Part shown: in pieces, positions 42,562-51,630 of the stretch
Layout: each line of letters begins with the position of its first letter
Position numbering within the stretch: position 1 is the stretch's first letter
NCBI GenBank assembly: GCA_963851105.1
Contig: CAWKNP010000012.1
Span: forward strand, 62,001-126,000
From: DATARN01 sp963851105
Lineage (GTDB): Bacteria; Actinomycetota; Acidimicrobiia; Acidimicrobiales; Palsa-688
Length of the DNA stretch: 64,000 nucleotides
Direction: 5' to 3'
The notes under the pieces: generated by a model
The model's database searches: none
Told to the model about the DNA's origin: nothing
Seen by the model: only the letters and a program-made list of their open reading frames with translations
Translations under genes and position numbers: made by a program

Positions 42562-43751
42562 ACCGGGGGAAAAGGGGCACGGGCGGCGATCTGGTTCCGC
42601 AACTTCATGAGTCGAGCCGGCCGCCCGAAAGCGACGGCCCCTACCAAGCGGCCTTGTAAACCGTAGGCCACGACGAAGCGGTCATCAGGCAGGTCACCAT
42701 CGACCACCTCGATGTCGGGACCCGTCCGGCCCACGAACTGGATCTTGGTTTCGTACTGGTCCGACCAAAAGTACGGCACAGGGTCGAAGACGGGCGCATC
42801 GTCACCGTGGACGACGGTGAGAGCGGCAGCGCGCCCCTGCTCGGTGGCGTTGGTCCAGTGCTCCACCCGCATGACCTCCTCGAAGAGCGGATTGGTCCAG
42901 CGGGCGACATCGCCTGCGGCCACGACGCCGGGCACCGCTTGTCCTCCGGCCAGCACGCGGCACCGCTCGTCGCACAGCACGCCGTCGGCGATATCGAGGC
43001 CCGATCCGGCCAGCCACTGCGTGGCCGGTGAGACGCCGACGCCGATCACTACCACATCGGCGGCCACCGTGGTTCCGTCGGCGAGCGTCACCCCGGTCAC
43101 CTTGTCCCCGGTATCGCTGGCGAGACCGGTCACGCCGACGCCCAAGCGCAGGGCGACGCCGTGATCGGTGTGAAGGCGGGCGCAGCGCCCGCCCACCGCT
43201 TGGCCGAGACCTCGCACCATGGGGACCGGCAGCGCCTCGATGACGGTGACGTCGAGTCCTCGCCCGTGGCAGGTCGCGGCGACTTCGGAGCCGATGAAGC
43301 CGGCGCCGACGACGGCAACCCGGGGGCCGCCGTCAAGCCGCTCCCGGAGGTCGAGGCAGTCGTCGACCGTGCGCAGGACGAAGACTCCGTCCAAGTCGGG
43401 CAGTCCAGGAAGGGTCCGAGGACGGGCACCGGTGGCGATGACCAGGGCGTCGAATGGCACGGCGTCGCCGGTGTCGATGGTGACCATCCGCTGCTCCAGG
43501 TCGAGACCGGTCGCCCGCGTGCCAAGGCGGAAATCGGCGTCGAGGTCTTCGACGGGGAGGTCGATCTCGTCTGCGGCAATAGTGCCCGCCAAGAGCTCCT
43601 TGGAGAGTGGCGGCCGGTCGTAGGGCAAGTGGGCTTCGGCGCCGATCAGGGTGATGGCGCCGCCGTAGCCCTCGGCACGGAGGGTCTGGGCGGCGCGCAG
43701 CGCGGCCAACGAGGCGCCCACAATGAGGGTTGCGCGGTCGCGGTGAGCCAC
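42558..43751 (-). CDS. NAD(P)H-dependent ferredoxin reductase (FAD)
   Basis: The 397-aa flavoprotein has an N-terminal FAD Rossmann motif (IVGASLAALRAAQTL), PYDRPPLSKELL (the AMP/flavin hallmark of rubredoxin/putidaredoxin reductases), a second NAD(P) motif (VAVVGAGFIGSEVA) and VVAAGDVARW, plus a C-terminal thioredoxin-reductase-like domain. It passes electrons from NAD(P)H to a small ferredoxin. The [3Fe-4S]-type ferredoxin gene is 12 bp upstream on the same strand, so the two form an electron-transfer pair. Confidence 0.88.
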   Translation of the reverse strand: MAHRDRATLIVGASLAALRAAQTLRAEGYGGAITLIGAEAHLPYDRPPLSKELLAGTIAADEIDLPVEDLDADFRLGTRATGLDLEQRMVTIDTGDAVPFDALVIATGARPRTLPGLPDLDGVFVLRTVDDCLDLRERLDGGPRVAVVGAGFIGSEVAATCHGRGLDVTVIEALPVPMVRGLGQAVGGRCARLHTDHGVALRLGVGVTGLASDTGDKVTGVTLADGTTVAADVVVIGVGVSPATQWLAGSGLDIADGVLCDERCRVLAGGQAVPGVVAAGDVARWTNPLFEEVMRVEHWTNATEQGRAAALTVVHGDDAPVFDPVPYFWSDQYETKIQFVGRTGPDIEVVDGDLPDDRFVVAYGLQGRLVGAVAFGRPARLMKLRNQIAARAPFPPV

Positions 43752-43763
43752 CTCAGATCAAGG

Positions 43764-43955
43764 TCAAACCTCGATGGAGATTGCCCGGGTCGGGCAGTCT
43801 CGCACCGCCTGATCGACCTTCGGCCGCAACTCTTCGGGCGGTTCCTCCTGCAGGAGATAGAGGAAATTATCGTCCCGGACCTCGAAGATCTCCGGTGCGA
43901 TGCCCATGCAGACGGCGTTGCTCTGGCACTTGTCGAAATCGACGACCACTCGCAT
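43764..43955 (-). CDS. [3Fe-4S]-type ferredoxin
   Basis: This 63-aa ferredoxin has the pattern Cys10-x5-Cys16 (KCQSNAVC) and Cys54-Pro (DCPTRAI), the three-cysteine arrangement of single-cluster ferredoxins that serve cytochrome P450s in actinobacteria. An acidic surface is likely. It is co-transcribed with the downstream FAD reductase. No P450 or other oxygenase lies in the window, so the terminal acceptor is encoded elsewhere. Confidence 0.9.
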   Translation of the reverse strand: MRVVVDFDKCQSNAVCMGIAPEIFEVRDDNFLYLLQEEPPEELRPKVDQAVRDCPTRAISIEV

Positions 43956-43988
43956 GGTCGCACCCTAATCCCGCCCCGGCGGAACGGA

Positions 43989-45300
43989 TCAGAGCAGGGT
44001 GTACTGGGCGGCCGCCAGCTGTTGGGCAGTCGCGGGCAGGGGGGGAGCCAGTGGGCCCACGGCGGCGACCGACGCCACATAGGAGCCCCGGGTGAACAGA
44101 ACCTGGGCCACGTGCGATGAATCCTGCGAGCCCGCCAGCCCCACGGCGCCGGGGATGCCGGTGACCGCGAACGCTGTTGGCACGGGCTTTTGGGTGGTCT
44201 TCTCCTGCTGCACGACCCTGTTCAAGTAGGCGGTCGCCCCGGCTGGGGTACGGAAGTGGTAGATAAAGACGAGCAGGACATTTTGCTTGCCCGCGTCGGC
44301 CCACATGCGCTGGTAGCCGTGGAGGAACCCGGCGGTGGTGAGGGCGGCCTCGGCCCCGGGGCCGGCGTCGTCGCGCACCGCTTTGGCCAGGTCGGAGGGG
44401 CCGGTGTCGCCGACCGAGTCGGCCTGCAGGACATAGCCGGCAGGGACCACTTTTACCACCCGCTCGCCGACCAGGTCGCGACCGGGCTGGGCGGTCGTGG
44501 CAGCGGCGGGTGCCGGGGACTTCTTGTTGTGCGACTGGCGCCAGTAGACGGCGGCGCCGGCGCCGAGCAGGGCGACGATCACCAGGCCGATCAGCAGCCG
44601 CGGCCGGCCGCGGCCCCGTGACCGGCGGCCGTCGGTCGGCATGATCGAGGAGCTTGGCCCTTCGGGGGCGTTGTTGGGGGGCGGGGGCAGCGAGGAGGCC
44701 GATGGGGGCGGCAGGGGTTGCGCCGGGGGCGCCGGCGCTCGGTCCTGGGGCCACGCGGCCTGGAAATCGGAAGTGCGCTGGGCTGCGTTCTTGGCCAGAA
44801 GGCCGCCCATCTGGTCGAGGAGATCGGGTGACACGTCCTTGCTCGGCGGGACCGGTGCCCGGGTGGGCGCGGGGCGCGGGGCGGGGCAGGAGGCGCCGCC
44901 GGGCGGGCGGGCGCTCGGGGGGCGTTGGCAGCCCGGGGCGGGGCGGTGGCAGCCCGGGGCGGAGCGACCGCAGCACGGGGCGCAGCGGCGGCGGGTGCTG
45001 CGGGAGGTTGGGGCGGGCGGGAGCGGGAGCGGGAGCGGGAGCGTCGGCTGCGGAGACGGCGGCCGCCAGATGGAGGGCTGCCTCCTGCACGACCAGCAGG
45101 TCGGCGATTCGGTCCAGGATCACCGGGCGCTGCTGGCCCTCCTCCTCCAGGGACTTGACTGACAGCAACTGCTCGATGCCGAGGCTCGGCAGGTCGGAGA
45201 GAATCTCGGCCACCGTCAAGGTCTGATAGCCATCGTCGGGCTCCGGCGGCTCCGGGGGCGGCGCCGCAGGTTGGGTGGTCGTGCCGCGTCTCGATCTCAC
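43989..45300 (-). CDS. single-pass membrane protein with Ala/Pro linker, frame-disrupted
   Basis: From the GTG at 45300 one frame gives a credible helical N-terminal domain (LTVAEILSDLPSLGIEQLL and on to about residue 85), then a Pro/Arg-rich run. Another frame, open from about 44850 to 43989, gives a helical segment (SPDLLDQMGGLLAKN), a transmembrane helix (LLIGLVIVALLGAGAAV) and an extracytoplasmic domain of about 170 residues. The two ends fit one protein with a disordered Ala/Pro linker, but a net +1 shift (or two -1 shifts) in the GC-rich repetitive linker at about 44850-45030 is required. Function is unknown. It is divergent from the metallopeptidase-like gene. Confidence 0.5.
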
Positions 45301-45359
45301 CGTGTAGGTATCGGCCGGTCGCGGCCAGCACCTGAGCGTGTGTAACCCTGGTTCTCACC

Positions 45360-46572
45360 ATGATCGACCGTCCTGACGCCGCCTTGACGGTGGTTCTTAC
45401 GCCCACCCCCACCACCGCCGCCGGAGTCCGGAGCTTCGCCGCCACATCCGGCGGCTTCCCGATCGCCGAGATCGCCACGACGCCGATCGCGGCGGGAATT
45501 CGGGTGTACGTACGCCTCACCAGCGCAACGCTTCCCGAACGTGAGGATCTCTCTGCCCTGATCGCGGCCATCGTGGACATGGGCCGGCACGAGGATTCCC
45601 CGGCCATCCTCTTGGCCGGCGATTCCGACCTCCGGCTTCGGTATTACGCCCGCGCCGCCGGCTTCACCGCGCCATTGCGGGCGAATCTGACTCTTGACCT
45701 CCGGGCACCCGCACCACCGGAGCGCGCTCAGGACCCTGTCGAGCGCCTTTTGGCGGACCTCGGGGGCTTGTTGCCGGGTGTGGAGATAACGACGGCCCGG
45801 CCGCCCGGTGTGTTGCGGGCCTACTTCCGAGGCGTCTCCAGTGGCATCGGGGGACTCGTCCACCTGACGGCGCGGGGCCCGACCGACGTCGAGGCACTCC
45901 GCATGGCCATACCGGTGACCGACGATGTGATGGCGGAGGGTGTGGCGCTCATGATCGACACCGCGCTCGCCGATACGGAGCCGGTTCCGGCCACTGGTCG
46001 ACGGCGTCCGCGTCACCTACGACCATTCCGCCCACGGGCTGCGGACGGGAAAGCTGGCGGGCGCGGCCGAAGCAAATGTCCGTGACGTCCACCTCAACCC
46101 CGCCTACGCCCAGATGGGGGAGATGGAGGCCCTTGACCGTCCCCGGTGGGAGCGCGCCGCGGGCTCGGAGCCCGGCGCGAGACACCCGTCGCGCACCCTG
46201 GCGCCGCCGTTCACGCGTATCGATGCCGTCGTGGCCCACGAGTTCTGGCACCAGATCGAGTTCGGCTTCGAAGGGGGCCGCTACCGCGACAGTGTCGAGT
46301 TTCGGCGGTCTCTCGGCGCCTACTTCGGGGTTGAGACATTGGAGCACGCCTTCAAGGGCGGCCATGCCGTTGACCCGCGTTCATGGCAGGTGGCGAGGAC
46401 CCGCCTTGCCACCGAGGTCTCGGACTACGCCACCACTGCGCCCAAGGAAGCGACGGCCGAACTCTTCACCCAGTGGTGGTGCACGGCGGCCGCCCCGCCG
46501 CCGTCAGCTCAGTTTTTCGCCACCCTCCTCAAACAGTTCTTTCCCCACGTTGATCGTGGCAGGGGCCGTTAA
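45360..46572 (+). CDS. HExxH metallopeptidase-like protein, interrupted by a frameshift
   Basis: From the ATG at 45360 a frame runs well to about 45990 (an alpha/beta region with DLRLRYYARAAGF and a beta-rich second half), then degenerates to Arg/Pro. One frame over, from about 45990, sensible sequence resumes with VDGVRVTYDHSAHGL and VRDVHLNPAYA, then VAHEFWHQIEFGFEGG (a zincin HExxH motif), and ends at 46572. A +1 shift near the ACTGGTCGACGG stretch (about 45990-46003) reconnects them into about 404 aa. It is probably a zinc peptidase-like protein without a signal peptide. The 3' end overlaps the next, convergent gene by 4 bp. Confidence 0.55.
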
Positions 46573-46862
46573 GAGGCTGTCGTCCAGTCGTGACGGCACA
46601 GTTCGAAGGTCAAGGCGACGACCTCCTTGGCGACGGCAGCCGCTTCGTCGTCGGTCAGCATGGTCCGGGTCATCGGCGTCGCGGAAAGGCGGGCGAGCAG
46701 GGCCGCCACTCGGGCCCGGACGTCGGCGGCCACTTCGCCGGCATCGACTTTGCTCAGGTGGGACAGATAGGCCCGGTTGATGCGCTGCTGGATGGCTCCC
46801 GGGGTCTCGGCCATGATGGACACCGCGGCGGTAAACAGCTCCGCCTGGGAGGACAGTTGCAT
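46569..46862 (-). CDS. small helical protein, unknown
   Basis: The 97-aa protein from the ATG at 46862 is predicted all-helical, with regular hydrophobic spacing (MQLSSQAELFTAAVSIM, VRARVAALLARL, AAAVAKEVVALTF). There is no signal peptide or known motif. The divergent haemoglobin gene begins 24 bp away, so the two may share a control region. Whether it is expressed is uncertain, but its codon pattern is consistent with coding sequence. Confidence 0.5.
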   Translation of the reverse strand: MQLSSQAELFTAAVSIMAETPGAIQQRINRAYLSHLSKVDAGEVAADVRARVAALLARLSATPMTRTMLTDDEAAAVAKEVVALTFELCRHDWTTAS

Positions 46863-46886
46863 GGGGCCGAACGGTAGCAACCACCA

Positions 46887-47297
46887 GTGAGCGGCGGTGG
46901 GGAGACGTCGCTCTACCAGCGAGTGGGGGGTACTGCGTGGTTCCACGAGCTGGTGGCGCGGTTCTACGCCGGGGTGGAAGTCGATCCCGTCTTGCGGCCC
47001 CACTATCCCGAGGACCTCGAAGGGCCCCGTGAGCGGCTGACCGGGTTCCTCATCCAGTACTGGGGGGGTCCCGGGGACTACAGCGCGGCACGGGGCCACC
47101 CGCGCCTGAGGATGCGCCACGCCCCGTTCACCATCGGTCCCGCCGAACGCGACGCCTGGTACCGGCTCATGGCCGCCGCTGTGCGCGCCGGCGATCCCGC
47201 TCCCGACGACGAGGCGCAGCTGCTCGCCTACTTCGCCCACACGACAAACTTCCTGATCAACTCCGTAGACCACCCGGCAACGGACCGTCGCGCTTAG
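46887..47297 (+). CDS. glbO: group II truncated haemoglobin
   Basis: The 136-residue protein has the trHbO hallmarks: YQRVGGTAWFHELVARFYAGV at the start, HYPEDLEGPRERLTGFLIQYWGG, RGHPRLRMRHAPF with the proximal haem His, and the conserved Trp of RDAWYRLM. It binds O2 or other diatomic ligands and may take part in peroxide or NO chemistry and oxygen delivery. GlbO is widespread in actinobacteria. The gene is monocistronic and precedes an exporter operon. Confidence 0.93.
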   Translation: MSGGGETSLYQRVGGTAWFHELVARFYAGVEVDPVLRPHYPEDLEGPRERLTGFLIQYWGGPGDYSAARGHPRLRMRHAPFTIGPAERDAWYRLMAAAVRAGDPAPDDEAQLLAYFAHTTNFLINSVDHPATDRRA

Positions 47298-47352
47298 TTC
47301 CGCGCGGGCGGCCCAGGTAAGCGGTCACAGGGGTGGCATAGGGTGGCCGCCA

Positions 47353-48354
47353 ATGAGCACATCGTTTGCTATCGAGGCGGAGCAGCTTCGCAAGCGCTAT
47401 GGCGACAGCGAGGCGCTGGCCGGGGTGGATCTGGCGGTACCGACGGGATCGGTGTGTGGGCTCCTCGGGCCCAACGGCGCCGGGAAGACCACGGCGGTAC
47501 GGATTCTCACCACGTTGTCGGTGCCCACCGACGGCCGGGCGCGGGTCGCGGGGTTCGACGTCATCACAGAACCGATGGAGGTCCGCCGCCGCATCGGATT
47601 GGCAGCCCAGGACGCGACGGTCGACGGCCTGCTGACCGGCCTGGAAAACCTCATCATGATCGGCGAGCTTCACCACCTCGGTCGGGCCACCGCCCGCCGG
47701 CGGGGCCAGGAGCTCCTCGAGCAGTTCTCCCTGGCCGATACGGGCCGCAAGCTGGTGAAGGAATTTTCCGGCGGGATGCGCCGGCGGCTTGACCTGGCGG
47801 CCACGCTGGTAGCGGCGCCGGAGGTGTTGTTCCTCGACGAGCCGACCACGGGGCTCGATCCCCGCGGTCGCAACGAGTTGTGGGTGGTGCTCGATACCTT
47901 GGTCGACAGCGGCACCACCATCCTGCTGACCACGCAGTACCTGGAAGAAGCGGAACGCCTGGCCGACGAGATCGTGGTGATCGACCACGGGCGAGTCATC
48001 GCCCGGGGCGACGCCCGCCACCTCAAGCGCCAGGTGGGCGGCGACCAACTTTTGCTGGTACCGGTCAGCGCTGACGACCTGGCCCGCGCCGCGGCCGTGG
48101 TCGAGCGGGTGCTCGGCGTGCAGGCGTGCATCGATCCCGGTACCCGCCGGGTGACGGCGCCCGCCAAGTCGGGTGTCGCGGCCATCGCCGCGGTGGCGGC
48201 CGAGTTGGTCTCGGCCGGTATCGCGGTCGAGGACCTCGGCGTGCATCAACCGACCCTCGACGACGTGTTCCTGACCCTGACGGGGACGCCCATCCGAACC
48301 GAGGCGCCGTCTGCAGAAGCAGTCTCCGAGCCTGCCGAGGAGGCGCTGCGATGA
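47353..48354 (+). CDS. DrrA-type ABC transporter ATPase
   Basis: This 333-aa ATPase has Walker A GPNGAGKTT, signature FSGGMRRRLDLA and Walker B VLFLDEPTTGLDPRGRNELW, followed by the DrrA-type C-terminal domain with the IEDLGVHQPTLDDVFL-like ending found in daunorubicin-resistance exporters. It energises the membrane protein encoded next (ATGA overlap). Substrate could be a lipid, antibiotic or other hydrophobic compound. Confidence 0.88.
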   Translation: MSTSFAIEAEQLRKRYGDSEALAGVDLAVPTGSVCGLLGPNGAGKTTAVRILTTLSVPTDGRARVAGFDVITEPMEVRRRIGLAAQDATVDGLLTGLENLIMIGELHHLGRATARRRGQELLEQFSLADTGRKLVKEFSGGMRRRLDLAATLVAAPEVLFLDEPTTGLDPRGRNELWVVLDTLVDSGTTILLTTQYLEEAERLADEIVVIDHGRVIARGDARHLKRQVGGDQLLLVPVSADDLARAAAVVERVLGVQACIDPGTRRVTAPAKSGVAAIAAVAAELVSAGIAVEDLGVHQPTLDDVFLTLTGTPIRTEAPSAEAVSEPAEEALR

Positions 48355-49181
48355 CCGATCTCCTGGCCGCGAGCGACCGGAAAGGATCGATCTTCGGCGA
48401 CACCTGGGTCGTGGCCCGGCGAAGCCTGCTGCACATGCGGCGGGAGCCGGAAGTGCTCTCGGACGCCACAATCCAGCCGGTGATGTTCGTCCTGCTCTTC
48501 GCCTACGTCTTCGGTGGTGCCATCGGCGTCCCTGGGGGCGGCAGCTACAAGGAATTCCTCATTGGCGGCATCTTCGCCCAGACGATCGTTTTCGGGGGCA
48601 CCTTCGGGGTGGCCATGGCCATCGCTGCCGATCGCAACAACGGGGCCATCGACCGCTTCCGGTCACTCCCCATGGCCCGGGGCGCGGTGCTGGGCGGCCA
48701 CGCCCTGGCCAACCTGCTCAAGGCGATGTTGCCGCTGGCGCTCATGTCGATCTGCGGGCTGATTGTCGGCTGGCGGATCCACACCGACGTCGTGCACGCC
48801 ACGGCCGGCTACGGGCTGCTCATCGTGTTCACCTTCGCCATGATCTGGCTCGGTGTGCTGCTCGGAAGCGTGGTCGCCACCCCGCAGGCCGTCCAGGGTA
48901 TTGCCTTCGTCGCCATCTTCCCGCTCACCTTTGTCGCCAGTACCTTCGTATCGACCTCGACATTGCCGGGGGCGCTGCGGACGTTCGCGGAATGGAACCC
49001 GGTGAGCTCCCTGGCCGGTTCTCTGCGCCAGCTGTTCGGCAACCCTGGCGGCGTCGCCCCCAAGGGGTCGCCCTGGCCGTTGCAACACCCCGTCACCTAC
49101 ACGCTGCTGGCGTGCGCAGTGCTCATCGTGGTGTGCGCCCCCCTGGCCACCCGCAGCTTCCAGCGTTCCACTACCGACTGA
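48351..49181 (+). CDS. DrrB-type ABC-2 permease
   Basis: The 276-residue permease has six hydrophobic segments and the ABC-2 layout: RRSLLHMRREPEVL at the start, LLFAYVFGGAIGVPGG, DRFRSLPMARGAVLGG and WNPVSSLAGSLRQLFGNP near the end. Together with the upstream ATPase it forms an exporter. The ATG at 48351 overlaps the ATPase stop. No biosynthetic gene is adjacent to suggest the cargo. Confidence 0.88.
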   Translation: MTDLLAASDRKGSIFGDTWVVARRSLLHMRREPEVLSDATIQPVMFVLLFAYVFGGAIGVPGGGSYKEFLIGGIFAQTIVFGGTFGVAMAIAADRNNGAIDRFRSLPMARGAVLGGHALANLLKAMLPLALMSICGLIVGWRIHTDVVHATAGYGLLIVFTFAMIWLGVLLGSVVATPQAVQGIAFVAIFPLTFVASTFVSTSTLPGALRTFAEWNPVSSLAGSLRQLFGNPGGVAPKGSPWPLQHPVTYTLLACAVLIVVCAPLATRSFQRSTTD

Positions 49182-49348
49182 CCGCCACCGGCGCTCGTCC
49201 CCGCAGCACCGGCCCCGACGCCGGGCGTAGTGGGATCTGGTCGGTTTCGTCGCTTGAGGCCACCTGCCACCGGCGGCGGCGGTGCGGCCTTTAGGCTGGT
49301 TACGGTGACTGCGCTCAAGGTGACCGCTCCCTCACGGGGCCGAATCGG

Positions 49349-50191
49349 GTGACTGGCCGCCCGCCGATGGCAGCCGCCTCGACTCGGCCACGCCGGCCCC
49401 TCGGGGCGCCGGCCATCCTATTTTCCCTGGTGGCACTGGTGGTACTTCCGCTGGTGGGCTGCAGCCACATCCCGACGGCGCCCGAAACTCTGCCATGCCA
49501 CGCGGTGGCGGGTACCGAGGACTACGCCCTCGATCTCGAACAAGCGGCGAACGCCACGACCATCGCGGCGGTCGGCAAGCGCCTTGGCCTCCCCGACCAC
49601 GCCGTCACCGTCGCCCTGGCCGCCGCCCTCCAGGAGTCCAAGCTGTACAACCTCTCCTACGGCGACCGGGACTCGGTCGGCCTCTTCCAGCAGCGGCCGT
49701 CGCAGGGTTGGGGCACCCACGACCAGATCCTTTCCCCCCGCTATGCCGCCACCGCCTTCTTCTCGCACCTGACCAAGGTCGCCAACTGGGAGAGTCTTCC
49801 CGTGACCGACGCTGTCCAGGCCGTCCAGATCAGCGCAGGCCCCGACGCCTATGCCCGATGGGAGGCCGAGGCCCGCGTCCTCGCCCAGGCCCTCACCGGC
49901 GAGGTGCCGGCCGCCTTCACCTGCCGGACGCCGGGCAAACCGCCGACCCCAGCGCAGGCGTCGGCGCAGAATGCGGCCATGGTGGCGGCCTTGATCGCCG
50001 ACGCGGGCGCGCCCGGGGTGGGCACTCCGCTCAGCGAGCCCCAGGGGTGGTTGGTCGCGGGATGGCTGATCGCCCACGCCCCGCACTACGCGGTGGCCAC
50101 GGTGGCCTTCGGAGGTCAGCGGTGGTCCGGGAAGACCGGGAAGTGGACGGCGTATCCGCCCGCGTCCAACACCGTGGAGGTCAATCGATGA
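49349..50191 (+). CDS. lysozyme-like lipoprotein
   Basis: The 280-aa product has a lipoprotein signal (LPLVGC) and a lysozyme-like segment: ALQESKLYNLSYGDRDSVGLFQQR includes the catalytic-type Glu and the downstream GLFQQRPSQGWG pattern of lytic-transglycosylase-like domains. A Cys pair (LPCHA and FTCRT) may be disulfide-bonded. The C-terminal third is a mixed domain of unknown type. It probably acts on peptidoglycan at the cell surface. The start is the GTG at 49349; an ATG six codons in is also possible. Confidence 0.75.
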   Translation: MTGRPPMAAASTRPRRPLGAPAILFSLVALVVLPLVGCSHIPTAPETLPCHAVAGTEDYALDLEQAANATTIAAVGKRLGLPDHAVTVALAAALQESKLYNLSYGDRDSVGLFQQRPSQGWGTHDQILSPRYAATAFFSHLTKVANWESLPVTDAVQAVQISAGPDAYARWEAEARVLAQALTGEVPAAFTCRTPGKPPTPAQASAQNAAMVAALIADAGAPGVGTPLSEPQGWLVAGWLIAHAPHYAVATVAFGGQRWSGKTGKWTAYPPASNTVEVNR

Positions 50192-50197
50192 GCAACA

Positions 50198-50647
50198 TCA
50201 GTCTTCCACCGGACCAATGACGACCGACCCGTCGGCGCCCACCTGCCACCCGGGGTTGGTGGCCACTTCCCAACGAAAGCCCGAAGGGTCCGCGAAGTAG
50301 CCGTGGAAGCCGCCGAAGTCCGCCCGCTGCGGCGCCTTCAGGATGCGGGCGCCGGCCGCTTCGGCAGCCACCAGCAGCGCCGCCACTTCGTCTTCGGTCT
50401 CGACGATGTGGGCCAGGGAGATGGGGGGCGATCCCGCCTCGTGTTCGCCGCGAGGGGGTTCGGCGGCATCGGCGTCGAGGTTGTCTCGGCCGAACAATCC
50501 GAGCACCAGCCCATGGCCGATCTGCAGGAAGACGACGTCGCCGGGCACCTCGAACAGCGGCGCCCAGCCGAGCCCCTCCACATAGAACTGCCGGGTGGCG
50601 GCGAAATCGGTTACGCCCAGTGTGATGAGATCGACGCGAGGTTGCAT
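50198..50647 (-). CDS. VOC (glyoxalase/bleomycin-resistance-like) protein
   Basis: The 149-aa protein shows the paired beta-alpha-beta-beta-beta modules of the VOC superfamily: FAATRQFYVEGLGWAPLFEVPGDVVFLQIG in the first half and ARILKAPQRADFGGFHGYFADPSGFRWEVATNP in the second, including typical metal-ligand positions. Substrate unknown. It is divergent from an AraC-type regulator gene 71 bp away, which could control it. Confidence 0.88.
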   Translation of the reverse strand: MQPRVDLITLGVTDFAATRQFYVEGLGWAPLFEVPGDVVFLQIGHGLVLGLFGRDNLDADAAEPPRGEHEAGSPPISLAHIVETEDEVAALLVAAEAAGARILKAPQRADFGGFHGYFADPSGFRWEVATNPGWQVGADGSVVIGPVED

Positions 50648-50718
50648 GGCCCTACCGTGCCACGACCTACGCGGACTGTCTTGTAAGAAACGGCCACGGG
50701 GTTCAAAATGGCGCCGTC

Positions 50719-51528
50719 ATGAGCGTGACATCGCGCTACCGGGAATGGGTACTGCCGGGCGCCGAAGAGGTCATCGCCTGCCGTTGGGAGCAGGTGACCG
50801 AGGAGGTCTGCGAGCAGGGCTTCGGGCCGGGCGCGGGCGTTTATGTCCAGCGAGTGCTGCCCGACGGTTGCGCCGACGTGATCGTGACCGACTCGGGCTC
50901 TGCTTTCTTCGTAGGACCCACCGCGGAGGTAGCGCTGCCCAAGCTGGCGCCGGGGAGCACGTTGGTCGGCCTGCGCGTGCGGACAGAGGCGATCGGAGCC
51001 GCGCTGGGTGTACCGGGCTACGAGTTGCGCGACCGTGACCTTCCCCTCGACGACGTCATCGGACCGGTGCGCGCCCGGCAGCTGATCGATGCGCTCCTCG
51101 GGACCGAGGAGTTCGGCGGCGCCTGGATCCGCAGCTGGGTGGCGGGGATCGCCGTCGATCGGCGCACCGCGGTCGCGGTACGTCAGTTGCGGACCGCAGC
51201 GACGGCCGACGTGGCGTCGATCGCCGCTGCGGTGGGGATGTCAGGCCGCCAACTGCGGCGGGTAATGCTGGCCGATGTCGGCCTCGGCCCGAAGACGCTG
51301 CAGCGGATCGGCCGGTTGCAACGCTTCCTGGCGCTGGCGGAATGCGCCCGGCCCACCGGCGGCGTTGCGGGGGCGCCGGCCGGGCAAGCGCCCGCGGCGC
51401 GGGGCAGCCTGGCGCAGTGGGCGGCAGAGGTGGGCTATGCCGACCAGGCGCACATGACGAGGGAGGTGGCGGCGCTGGCGGCGACGACGCCCGCCCGTCT
51501 TGTGGCGGAGCGACGCCGCGGCGCCTGA
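50719..51528 (+). CDS. AraC-family transcriptional regulator
   Basis: The 269-residue protein has an N-terminal DUF6597-like sensing domain (CADVIVTDSG, GLRVRTEAIGAALG) and a C-terminal helix-turn-helix pair: VASIAAAVGMSGRQLRRVM and then WAAEVGYADQAHMTREVAALAATTPARL. Proteins of this layout bind small ligands and activate neighbouring genes. It is divergent from the VOC gene. Confidence 0.88.
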   Translation: MSVTSRYREWVLPGAEEVIACRWEQVTEEVCEQGFGPGAGVYVQRVLPDGCADVIVTDSGSAFFVGPTAEVALPKLAPGSTLVGLRVRTEAIGAALGVPGYELRDRDLPLDDVIGPVRARQLIDALLGTEEFGGAWIRSWVAGIAVDRRTAVAVRQLRTAATADVASIAAAVGMSGRQLRRVMLADVGLGPKTLQRIGRLQRFLALAECARPTGGVAGAPAGQAPAARGSLAQWAAEVGYADQAHMTREVAALAATTPARLVAERRRGA

Positions 51529-51630
51529 CACGTCCGATCGGAGCAGCCGGTTCTGCTAGAGAGAACGGCCGACCGGGGCGGCGGTTTCCTCCTCACGGAA
51601 TCTGACGGCGGTTGCCAGCCGAGTTGGTTT

